In this document: one piece after another, positions 1 through 5,118 of the stretch
How positions within the stretch are numbered: position 1 is the stretch's first letter
Layout: every line of letters begins with the position of its first letter
Assembly (NCBI GenBank): GCA_947176455.1
Contig: CAMWQQ010000148.1
Span: 1-5,118, forward strand
Reading direction: 5' to 3'
Length of the DNA: 5,118 bases
Source of the DNA: an uncultured Odoribacter sp.
GTDB taxonomy: Bacteria > Bacteroidota > Bacteroidia > Bacteroidales > Marinifilaceae
The notes under the pieces: model-generated
The model's input: only the letters and a program-made list of their open reading frames with translations
Databases searched by the model: none
Told to the model about the DNA's origin: nothing
Position numbers and translations under genes: made by a program

Positions 1-54
1 AAGAACGACCGGCCTTTGGCGGATGTCAAGATAAAAGTGAGGATTTTAAAGTAA
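1..54 (+). CDS. C-terminal end of an unidentified protein (partial)
   Basis: The first frame is open from the left edge to a TAA at 52-54 and encodes 17 residues ending in DVKIKVRILK. The other two plus frames also carry stops, but this frame is preferred because its stop falls 4 nt before the ATG of the next gene, the spacing expected within an operon. The visible residues are basic with alternating hydrophobic positions, as in a final beta strand. This is too short to assign a family, and no function is claimed. The gene probably shares a transcript with the VanZ-like gene downstream. Confidence 0.5.
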   Translation, partial: KNDRPLADVKIKVRILK

Positions 55-58
55 TCGG

Positions 59-448
59 ATGCTTGGAATAACTGAAAAAAGAGTATGGATTGTTGCCGCC
101 GTCCTTTGGATTTCGGTCATTTTCGTCTTGTGCGCGTTGCCTGCCAGTGAAATACCGGCTCCCCGCCTGGATATTCCTCATTTGGACAAGGTGGTGCACG
201 GGGGGATGTTTTGGGTGATGTCGGTGTTGTTGATTTTGCCTTTGGAGCGCTATACCTCTTGGACAAGGGGACGGATTTATGCCATAGCCGTGTGGGTGGC
301 GTTCGGATATGGAGGCTTAATGGAAATCCTGCAATATTATTGTTTCGGACGGAGCGGAGACGTATGGGACTTGTTGGCTGATGTCGTCGGAGGAATTGCC
401 GGCTGCGTATGTTATTCTTTTGCCCGGCGGATGAGGCATATAAAATAA
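59..448 (+). CDS. VanZ family membrane protein
   Basis: A 129-residue inner-membrane protein with about four hydrophobic segments (roughly residues 9-28, 46-61, 71-91 and 104-122), the size and topology of short stand-alone VanZ-like proteins. Family features visible are the W-x-x-S-x-x-P-like first helix followed by a short loop, the DKxxH motif (D43, K44, H47) opening helix 2, and the block around helices 3-4 with E89, Q92, R98, D101 and D104. The position usually held by Asn before the final glycines is Asp here (D108). VanZ was named for a teicoplanin-resistance accessory gene, but most chromosomal members have no proven role, so no antibiotic resistance should be inferred. The ATG lies 4 nt after the preceding stop and has no Shine-Dalgarno sequence, which fits translation as the second gene of an operon. 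Membership in the family is fairly sure; the function is unknown. Confidence 0.85.
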   Translation: MLGITEKRVWIVAAVLWISVIFVLCALPASEIPAPRLDIPHLDKVVHGGMFWVMSVLLILPLERYTSWTRGRIYAIAVWVAFGYGGLMEILQYYCFGRSGDVWDLLADVVGGIAGCVCYSFARRMRHIK

Positions 449-460
449 AATCTGCCCCCG

Positions 461-492
461 TTTCTTATTTTCAATTAATTCCGTTAGTTTTG
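461..492 (+). promoter_or_regulatory. Bacteroidetes-type promoter of pheS
   Basis: TAGTTTTG at 485-492 matches the Bacteroidetes -7 consensus TAnnTTTG at every fixed position. A TTTC at 461-464, one base off the -33 TTTG box, lies 20 nt upstream, within the usual 19-21 spacing. Transcription would start near 499, leaving a leader of about 17 nt before the pheS ATG at 516. There is no room for an attenuator or leader peptide of the kind that controls pheST in enteric bacteria. Confidence 0.7.
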
Positions 493-515
493 TAACATTG
501 AAAAAAGCCTTTACT

Positions 516-1535
516 ATGTTAGACAAGATTAAGCAGTTAATAGCAGAAATCGAAAGCTTCACGGCGACCACGCCGGAAGAAGTGGAGCAGTTCCGTATCA
601 AGCATTTGAGTAAAAAAGGCAGTATTGCCGTTTTGTTTGATGATTTCAAGCAGGTGCCGGTAGAGCAGAAGAAAGAAATCGGCAAGGCGTTGAATGACCT
701 GAAGACGGTGGCGCTGGCAAAGGTGAACGAGTTGAAGGACAGCCTTTGCAATACGGATACCGGAAAGACGGGAGCGGATTTGACTCTGCCGGGCGATTTG
801 CAGAAGCTGGGAAGCCGTCATCCGTTGTCTGTCGTGAAGAATGAAATCTTGTCTATTTTCAACAAATTGGGCTTTACGATTTCGGAAGGTCCCGAGATTG
901 AGGACGACTGGCACGTGTTCTCCGCCCTCAATTTTCCGGAGGAACATCCGGCACGGGATATGCAGGATACGTTTTTCATTGAGAAGCATCCGGACATCCT
1001 GCTTCGCACCCATACCTCGTCCGTACAGGTACGTGATATGGAGACCCACCCGCTACCGATACGGTTGGTGACTCCCGGACGCGTGTTCCGGAACGAGGCG
1101 ATCTCCGCCCGTGCGCATTGTATGTTTCATCAGATTGAGGCATTGTATATCGACGAGGATGTGTCTTTTGCCGACTTGAAGCAGACGCTGACTTATTTTG
1201 CGAAGGAGTTGTTCGGACCGGACACGCAGATACGCCTCCGTCCCTCCTATTTCCCGTTTACGGAGCCTTCCGCCGAAATGGATGTTTCCTGTTCGCTTTG
1301 TCACGGCGAAGGCTGTAACGTATGTAAGGGTACGGGTTGGCTGGAAATCCTGGGATGCGGGATGGTGGACCCGAATGTGTTGGAGCTGAATGGCATTGAC
1401 AAGGATAAATATACCGGATTTGCCCTGGGAATGGGCATCGAGCGCATCACGATGCTAAAATACGGCATCAAGGACTTGCGGTTGTTCTTTGAGAACGACA
1501 TCCGATTCCTGGAGCAGTTTACCGCTGCGATTTGA
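516..1535 (+). CDS. pheS: Phenylalanyl-tRNA synthetase alpha subunit
   Basis: Catalytic subunit of the alpha2-beta2 enzyme that attaches phenylalanine to tRNA-Phe in the cytoplasm; 339 residues, the usual length. Residues 1-80 form the charged, helical N-terminal arm, which in known structures contacts tRNA. The class II catalytic domain follows from about residue 95. It contains HPARDMQDTFF (144-154), RTHTSSVQ (164-171), motif 2 GRVFRNE (188-194), HCMFHQIE (201-208), the phenylalanine-pocket segment YFPFTEP (245-251, F246 and F248) and motif 3 GMGIERI (305-311). A303 corresponds to the specificity residue known as Ala294 in E. coli. Four cysteines (C259, C262, C267, C270; C-x2-C-x4-C-x2-C) form a knuckle-like insertion seen in many PheS proteins. 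A TTG at 498 would add six residues, but it sits at the predicted transcription start, so ATG 516 is chosen. pheT does not follow; the gene ends at a terminator. Confidence 0.97.
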   Translation: MLDKIKQLIAEIESFTATTPEEVEQFRIKHLSKKGSIAVLFDDFKQVPVEQKKEIGKALNDLKTVALAKVNELKDSLCNTDTGKTGADLTLPGDLQKLGSRHPLSVVKNEILSIFNKLGFTISEGPEIEDDWHVFSALNFPEEHPARDMQDTFFIEKHPDILLRTHTSSVQVRDMETHPLPIRLVTPGRVFRNEAISARAHCMFHQIEALYIDEDVSFADLKQTLTYFAKELFGPDTQIRLRPSYFPFTEPSAEMDVSCSLCHGEGCNVCKGTGWLEILGCGMVDPNVLELNGIDKDKYTGFALGMGIERITMLKYGIKDLRLFFENDIRFLEQFTAAI

Positions 1536-1538
1536 GAT

Positions 1539-1574
1539 AAAAAAAACGTCTGAAATTGTTTCAGACGTTTTTTT
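1539..1574. terminator. Bidirectional intrinsic terminator between pheS and the OmpA-like gene
   Basis: A perfect 10-bp stem (ACGTCTGAAA at 1546-1555 pairing with TTTCAGACGT at 1559-1568) has a TTG loop. It is preceded by a run of eight A (1539-1546) and followed by a run of seven T (1568-1574). On the plus strand it ends in a U tract just after the pheS stop (1535). On the minus strand the A run becomes a U tract just after the stop of the convergent lipoprotein gene (1581). It can therefore terminate both genes. Confidence 0.92.
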
Positions 1575-1580
1575 ATGGAA

Positions 1581-2411
1581 TTATTTCAAAATGTCCATTA
1601 GCTTGTCGATGCGGGGAGCCATAATGATTTCGGTGCGACGGTTGCGGGCACGGCCGTCGGCGGTGTCGTTGCTGTCCACCGGGAGGTATTCGCCCCTGCC
1701 GGAGGGCACGATTTGCAGTGGATTCACGTCATAGTCCTTGGTCAGGATTCGAACCACCGAGGTGGCACGGACAACGCTCAAATCCCAGTTGTCCTTGAAC
1801 TGCACCGTTTTGATAGGTTTACTATCCGTATGTCCTTCAATCATCACATCGATGTCGGTTTGCTTTTTCAGTACTTCTGCCAGTTTGCCCAGAGCGGTCT
1901 TGCCTTGCTTGTTGACCTGCGCACTTCCGGATTCAAACAATAGCTTGTCGGACATCGCGACGTATACTTTTCCATCTTTCTGGGTCACGGTGAGTTCCTC
2001 GCTGTTGAATCCCAGCAGGGCATCTTTTACGCTGTTGAGCAATGCGTCGACCTTTTCGTTCTGGGCATTGATTTCCTCCTGCAATTGATTAATGGTCGCT
2101 TCCCGTTCCGCCAGCTTGGACATCTTTTCCTGCAACATCATCGCCAGCTTGTCCTGTTCCGACATATTGGAATAGAGGGATTCGCGGTATTCCCGGACGG
2201 ATGCTCCCAGGCGTGCGGTATCACCTTCCAGTCGGGTGATTTGTCTCTTCAAGCCGGTGTTTTCCGTCTGAAGCTGATTCAAATCCTTGTTCAAGGCTCT
2301 TTCCCGGCTCAGGGCTGCCAGTCTGCCGTTTTCGGCAAGGGTGAACTTTTTCTTCGAGACGCAAGAGGTCACGGTAACGAACAGGCAAAAGGCGTAGATA
2401 ACTTTTTTCAT
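1581..2411 (-). CDS. OmpA family lipoprotein with coiled coil and peptidoglycan-binding domain
   Basis: A 276-residue envelope protein. Residues 1-16 are a signal peptide with a lipobox ending V14-T15-S16-C17, so C17 should be lipidated and anchor the protein in a membrane. Residues after C17 are VSKKK, without the acidic stretch used for surface export in Bacteroidetes, so a periplasm-facing position is inferred. Residues about 30-125 are rich in Glu, Lys, Arg, Gln and Leu and read as a long coiled coil. An OmpA C-terminal domain spans about 150-268: LLFESGSA (157-164), GHTD (193-196), NWDLSVVRA (208-216) and RARNRRTEI (254-262). D196 and R215 match the pair that holds diaminopimelate of peptidoglycan in OmpA proteins. 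There is no beta-barrel, so this is a Pal/YiaD-like tether rather than a porin. The architecture is clear; the exact cellular role is unknown. The ATG has an A/T-rich leader and no Shine-Dalgarno sequence. Confidence 0.9.
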   Translation of the reverse strand: MKKVIYAFCLFVTVTSCVSKKKFTLAENGRLAALSRERALNKDLNQLQTENTGLKRQITRLEGDTARLGASVREYRESLYSNMSEQDKLAMMLQEKMSKLAEREATINQLQEEINAQNEKVDALLNSVKDALLGFNSEELTVTQKDGKVYVAMSDKLLFESGSAQVNKQGKTALGKLAEVLKKQTDIDVMIEGHTDSKPIKTVQFKDNWDLSVVRATSVVRILTKDYDVNPLQIVPSGRGEYLPVDSNDTADGRARNRRTEIIMAPRIDKLMDILK

Positions 2412-2450
2412 TGGTTTCGTGTTTTAAATCTGCATCTGTTGATGTCGTTG

Positions 2451-2458
2451 CAAACTTA
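2451..2458 (-). promoter_or_regulatory. -7 box for the OmpA-like lipoprotein gene
   Basis: Read on the minus strand this is TAAGTTTG, a full match to TAnnTTTG. It lies 39 nt upstream of the ATG at 2411, giving a leader of about 33 nt. I see no good -33 TTTG at 19-21 nt further upstream; the nearest TTG is about 27 nt away. The element is therefore supported only by the -7 match and its position. Confidence 0.5.
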
Positions 2459-2512
2459 AACATTATTCGGGAAAAAACTTGTTTTCAAGGGGGCACATTT
2501 CCCGGAATATTA

Positions 2513-2520
2513 TAGCTTTG
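2513..2520 (+). promoter_or_regulatory. -7 box for the DUF1460-dus transcript
   Basis: TAGCTTTG is a full match to the Bacteroidetes -7 consensus TAnnTTTG. It is 22 nt upstream of the ATG at 2543, giving a leader of roughly 17 nt, like that of pheS. The -33 region at the expected spacing is G-rich and does not match TTTG. This could mean a weak promoter or one that needs an activator. Confidence 0.55.
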
Positions 2521-2542
2521 TATCCGTAAATCCGATGTAGAT

Positions 2543-3406
2543 ATGATGCGTGTATGGTTATTTTTGCTGTTGTTTGCCTGGGGAAATGTCACGGAGGCGC
2601 AAATTTCCCCCAAGGACAAGGCTATTTTGCGGACTTTTTGGAAGTATGCCGACAAGCATAAGTTGGCGGAATTGCCGGTGAACGAGCGAATACCTTACGT
2701 TGCCCGTTTTTTCATAGACACTCCTTACAAGAGCAACACGCTGAACGTGACGAAAGGGGAATTGCCCGTCATCAACCTGCGCGAACTGGATTGTGTCACG
2801 TTCATTGAAAACGTGCTCGCCCTGTCTTTTCTGCCGGGCTACGGTTCCCGTTACGAGTCTGCTTTTGTCCGCAATATTGTTAGAATCAGATACCGCAATG
2901 GCGTGATAGAGGACTATGCTTCCCGTTTGCATTACTCTTCGGATTGGTTGTATGAGATGCAACGGCAACGCTTGCTGACGGACCTGACGCTTTTTGCCGG
3001 CGGGGTGGATTATCAACCGCAAGTTGGTTTTATGACCCGGCATTACGACCGTTATCCGGCACTGATGGATTCGCCGGAACTTCGGGTGAAGATGAAGGAT
3101 ATCGAGGCGGAAATCAACAAGCGCACGTACCATTACATTCCGAAAGCGGAGGTTGACAAGGCTTACGGCAGGATAAAAGACGGTGATATTATCCTGATTA
3201 CGACGAATATTGAGGGACTGGATACTTCCCACATCGGTTTCGCCTTGAAGCAGAACGGGAATACTTATCTGTTGCACGCTTCCAGTTCCGGCAAAAAAGT
3301 GATGATTTCCGAGCAACCTTTGAAAGAGTATATGGAGGGAATCACGCTCCAGAGTGGCATTATGCTGGCCCGGGCGATGAAAATCGTGCCGGTGGATGCC
3401 CAATAA
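2543..3406 (+). CDS. DUF1460 exported protein, putative cell-wall amidase/peptidase-like
   Basis: A 287-residue protein of the DUF1460 family, which is common in Bacteroidales and other Gram-negatives and has an NlpC/P60-like (papain-type) fold described as N-acetylmuramoyl-L-alanine amidase-like. Residues 1-19 are a signal peptide (hydrophobic 4-14, probable cleavage after A19), so it acts in the periplasm or beyond. Likely catalytic residues are C84 in NLRELDCVTFIENVLAL (78-94) and H230 in DTSHIGFAL (227-235). Other family hallmarks are RYRNG (116-120), SRLHYSSDW (127-135), DGDII (213-217) and LLHASS (243-248). A role in trimming peptidoglycan or muropeptides is inferred from the fold, not shown. 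ATG codons occur at 2543 and 2546; the first is used here and no Shine-Dalgarno sequence distinguishes them. It is divergent from a peptidoglycan-binding lipoprotein and probably cotranscribed with dus. Confidence 0.88.
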   Translation: MMRVWLFLLLFAWGNVTEAQISPKDKAILRTFWKYADKHKLAELPVNERIPYVARFFIDTPYKSNTLNVTKGELPVINLRELDCVTFIENVLALSFLPGYGSRYESAFVRNIVRIRYRNGVIEDYASRLHYSSDWLYEMQRQRLLTDLTLFAGGVDYQPQVGFMTRHYDRYPALMDSPELRVKMKDIEAEINKRTYHYIPKAEVDKAYGRIKDGDIILITTNIEGLDTSHIGFALKQNGNTYLLHASSSGKKVMISEQPLKEYMEGITLQSGIMLARAMKIVPVDAQ

Positions 3407-3421
3407 GTCTATTCCTGAAAC

Positions 3422-3427
3422 GGGAGG
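3422..3427 (+). promoter_or_regulatory. Shine-Dalgarno sequence that sets the dus start
   Basis: GGGAGG lies 7 nt before the ATG at 3435. It is the only strong Shine-Dalgarno sequence seen in this window, where other genes have A/T-rich leaders. It favours the start at 3435 over the in-frame ATG at 3396, which lies inside the end of the preceding gene. Confidence 0.7.
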
Positions 3428-3434
3428 AAAACCA

Positions 3435-4376
3435 ATGGAATCGAATCGTTACGAATTGCATTTTGCGCCTTTGCAGGGCTATACGGACAGTGTTTTCCGG
3501 AATGCTTTTGACCGTTATTTCGGAGGGGTGGATGCTTATTATACGCCTTTCATCCGGATAGAAAAGGGAGGCTTCCGCAACCGGGATGTCCGGGAGATAC
3601 AACCGGAAAGAAACAGCGTGGCGGAATTGATTCCCCAGATTTTGCCGGGAAGCCGGGATGAGTTTTGCCGATTGACCGATTTGGTGGCGGAAAACGGCTA
3701 TGCCTCGGTGGATATCAATCTGGGATGTCCTTTTCCCTTGATTGCCGGCAGGCGGAAAGGTGCCGGGATGTTGCCCTATCCGGAGCAGGTTGCCGAGGTG
3801 CTGGGAGCCATTCGTGAGTATCCTGAAATCCGTTTTTCCCTGAAAATGCGTTTGGGATGGGAAAATCCAAGCGAATGCGTATTGTTGGCGAATATATTAA
3901 ACTCTCTTCGCTTGCGCCACATAACGGTTCACGCCCGAACGGGCAAACAGCAGTACAAAGGAGCGGTAAATCTTGAAGCGTTCGCTACATTTTATGAGCA
4001 GTCCTCGCATCCGCTTTTTTACAATGGAGATTTGCATTCCAGTGAGGAAATTGGACGGATTTTGCAGAAATTTCCGTTGCTCAGAGGGGTGTCTGTAGGT
4101 CGTGGATTCCTGTCTTCGCCTTTTATTGGTAAGGAGTTTAAAGAAAACGTAACTTTTCCCGAAAAACAACGTATGTCTGCCTGTTTTTCTTTCCACGAAA
4201 CCCTTTTTTCGGCTTATTCGGAGGTGTTGCAGGGCGAAATTCAGGTGTTGAACAAGATGAAAACGTTGTGGGAATATTTTCTGCCGGAGAGCGACCGGAA
4301 GTGGTTGAAGTGCATCAAAAAGGCACAGCGGTTGTCGCAATACAGGGAAGCGGTCGAAAAAATATTAACCGTTTAA
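3435..4376 (+). CDS. tRNA-dihydrouridine synthase (Dus family)
   Basis: FMN-dependent, NADPH-using enzyme that reduces specific uridines in the tRNA D-loop to dihydrouridine; 313 residues, typical of bacterial Dus proteins. The N-terminal TIM barrel shows the FMN-binding start APLQGYTDSVFR (11-22), DINLGCP (93-99) with catalytic C98, LKMRLGW (136-142) with FMN/substrate residues K137 and R139, ITVHARTGKQQYKG (163-176) with H166 and R168, FYNGDL (195-200) and VSVGRGFLSSP (220-230). A helical C-terminal domain, expected to bind tRNA, follows from about residue 250. The start at 3435 is chosen because of the GGGAGG before it and because the Dus fold begins just after it; an ATG at 3396 would add 13 unrelated residues. 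It lies 28 nt behind the DUF1460 gene on the same strand with no terminator between, so cotranscription is likely. Which uridine it modifies cannot be told from sequence. Confidence 0.95.
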   Translation: MESNRYELHFAPLQGYTDSVFRNAFDRYFGGVDAYYTPFIRIEKGGFRNRDVREIQPERNSVAELIPQILPGSRDEFCRLTDLVAENGYASVDINLGCPFPLIAGRRKGAGMLPYPEQVAEVLGAIREYPEIRFSLKMRLGWENPSECVLLANILNSLRLRHITVHARTGKQQYKGAVNLEAFATFYEQSSHPLFYNGDLHSSEEIGRILQKFPLLRGVSVGRGFLSSPFIGKEFKENVTFPEKQRMSACFSFHETLFSAYSEVLQGEIQVLNKMKTLWEYFLPESDRKWLKCIKKAQRLSQYREAVEKILTV

Positions 4377-4393
4377 AGAGACCGAGAAAAGAG

Positions 4394-4420
4394 TAGTGAT
4401 TGGAAATCATCCAATCACTA
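4394..4420. terminator. Hairpin across the leuS stop codon, probable terminator between dus and leuS
   Basis: TAGTGATTGG (4394-4403) pairs perfectly with CCAATCACTA (4411-4420), leaving a 7-nt loop that contains the leuS stop codon (4407-4409). On the minus strand the hairpin is followed by CTCTTTTCTC, a broken U-rich tract, so it could end leuS transcription. On the plus strand it lies 17 nt after the dus stop, but the next T run (4432-4436) is not adjacent. It is a weaker intrinsic terminator than the one at 1539-1574, and may act in both directions. Confidence 0.6.
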
Positions 4421-5118
4421 CGTTGACAATCTTTTTCGGTACGATAATCATTTTCCGGATTTCTTTTCCTTCAAGCCATTTGGTGGCTTCCGGCGAATCT
4501 TTCACGGCGGTTTCGATTTCGGCGTTGGTGGCGGTCAACGGCAAGGACAGCTTGAACCTTACTTTTCCGTTGAAAGACACCGGATATTCGAAATGATCTT
4601 CCGTCAGGTATTTTTCCTCCCATTGCGGGAAAGTGGCAACGGTCACGCTGGTTTCGTGTCCGAGCAGGTGCCACAACTCTTCCGCGATGTGCGGAGCGTA
4701 GGGAGCAATGGCAATCACGAGCGGTTCCAGCACGGCTCTTTTGTGGCACTTCAAGGCGGTCAACTCGTTCGTGCAAATCATAAAAGCCGGGATAGACGTG
4801 TTGAAAGAGAAGTTTTCGATGTCGAACTCTATCTTCTTCAACGTTTTGTGCAACACCTTCAATTCCTCTTTCCCGGGCGTCTCGTCATTGACGGCGAATT
4901 GCTCGTTTTCCTGGAATAGACGCCAGAATTTGCGCAGGAACTTGTAAACCCCGTCGATGCCTTGCGTATCCCAGGGCTTGTGCGCTTCCAGCGGACCCAG
5001 GAACATTTCGTACAGGCGCAGGGTATCGGCTCCGAACTGGTCGATGATGTCGTCCGGATTGACCACGTTGAACATGGATTTGGACATTTTTTCCACCGCC
5101 CAGCCACAGACATATTTT
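4407..5118 (-). CDS. leuS: Leucyl-tRNA synthetase, C-terminal part (cut by window edge)
   Basis: The last 236 residues or so of the cytoplasmic class I enzyme that charges tRNA-Leu. The frame is open to the right edge, so the 5' part lies outside; full-length bacterial enzymes are about 800-950 residues. The visible part begins [14 protein letters not shown], with the class I signature KMSKS encoded at 5076-5090, followed by [20 protein letters not shown], the conserved link into the helical anticodon-binding domain. That domain contains NTSIPAFM and [12 protein letters not shown]. The small C-terminal domain (from about FPQWEEKYL) ends in the [13 protein letters not shown] strand typical of the family. 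The stop is TGA at 4407-4409, inside a hairpin loop. It converges on the dus gene with 30 nt between stops. A GTG at 5096-5094 is internal and not a start. I see no frameshift or missing key residue in the visible part. Confidence 0.97.
   Translation of the reverse strand, partial: KYVCGWAVEKMSKSMFNVVNPDDIIDQFGADTLRLYEMFLGPLEAHKPWDTQGIDGVYKFLRKFWRLFQENEQFAVNDETPGKEELKVLHKTLKKIEFDIENFSFNTSIPAFMICTNELTALKCHKRAVLEPLVIAIAPYAPHIAEELWHLLGHETSVTVATFPQWEEKYLTEDHFEYPVSFNGKVRFKLSLPLTATNAEIETAVKDSPEATKWLEGKEIRKMIIVPKKIVNVVIG

Noticed and set aside
59..448. VanZ-like gene as a glycopeptide resistance determinant
   Set aside because: No other van genes are near, and most VanZ-domain proteins in chromosomes are not tied to resistance. 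Only family membership is claimed.
317..751. Minus-strand open frame (144 codons) across the VanZ-pheS junction
   Set aside because: It crosses the pheS promoter and the ends of two supported genes, and its translation resembles no known domain.
537..1049. Minus-strand open frame (170 codons) inside pheS, and others at 818-1009, 1053-1304 and 1301-1501
   Set aside because: All lie opposite well-conserved PheS coding sequence, have no family resemblance and lack a promoter or leader of their own.
2558..3403. Long open frame (281 codons) on the minus strand opposite almost all of the DUF1460 gene
   Set aside because: The predicted protein is rich in Arg, Gln and His with no recognisable domain, as expected for an antisense shadow of a real gene. 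The plus-strand frame has a signal peptide and conserved family motifs.
3396..3434. N-terminal extension of the Dus protein from ATG 3396
   Set aside because: It would overlap the preceding gene and add 13 residues outside the Dus fold, while ATG 3435 has a well-placed Shine-Dalgarno sequence.
1..5118. Mobile elements, CRISPR arrays, tRNA or rRNA genes, riboswitches
   Set aside because: I found no terminal repeats, transposase or integrase motifs, spaced direct repeats or tRNA-like folds. Intergenic gaps are all under 140 bases and are accounted for by promoters and terminators.

Overview
The window is a compact stretch of chromosome that looks like it comes from a member of the Bacteroidota, most likely Bacteroidales. 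The evidence is three good matches to the Bacteroidetes -7 box (TAnnTTTG) in the intergenic regions, mostly A/T-rich leaders without a Shine-Dalgarno sequence, and proteins of Bacteroidetes type (a DUF1460 protein, a PheS with a cysteine cluster, an OmpA-type lipoprotein). The genus cannot be fixed from the sequence alone. The content is mainly conserved core genes. There is no sign of mobile elements, CRISPR, tRNA or rRNA genes.

Layout from left to right. (1) The last codons of an unidentified gene, followed 4 nt later by a small VanZ-family membrane protein on the same strand. (2) pheS, the phenylalanyl-tRNA synthetase alpha subunit, with its own promoter and a very short leader. It is not followed by pheT. 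(3) A strong hairpin flanked by A and T runs, which can serve as terminator for pheS and for the convergent gene behind it. (4) On the minus strand, an OmpA-type lipoprotein with a long coiled coil and a peptidoglycan-binding domain. (5) A 131-base divergent promoter region with a -7 box for each direction and a near-symmetric shared element. (6) On the plus strand, a DUF1460 exported protein of the NlpC/P60-like fold and, 28 nt downstream, a tRNA-dihydrouridine synthase, probably one transcript. (7) Converging on these from the right edge, the C-terminal quarter of leucyl-tRNA synthetase (leuS), with a hairpin spanning its stop codon.

Two themes can be seen. One is translation and tRNA function (pheS, dus, leuS). 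The other is the cell envelope and wall (VanZ-like protein, OmpA-type lipoprotein, DUF1460 protein). The divergent lipoprotein/DUF1460 pair could be co-regulated through the shared intergenic element, but that is inference. I found no convincing undescribed system. The points most worth a second look are the mirrored promoter region at 2451-2520, the pheS start choice, and the hairpin overlapping the leuS stop.
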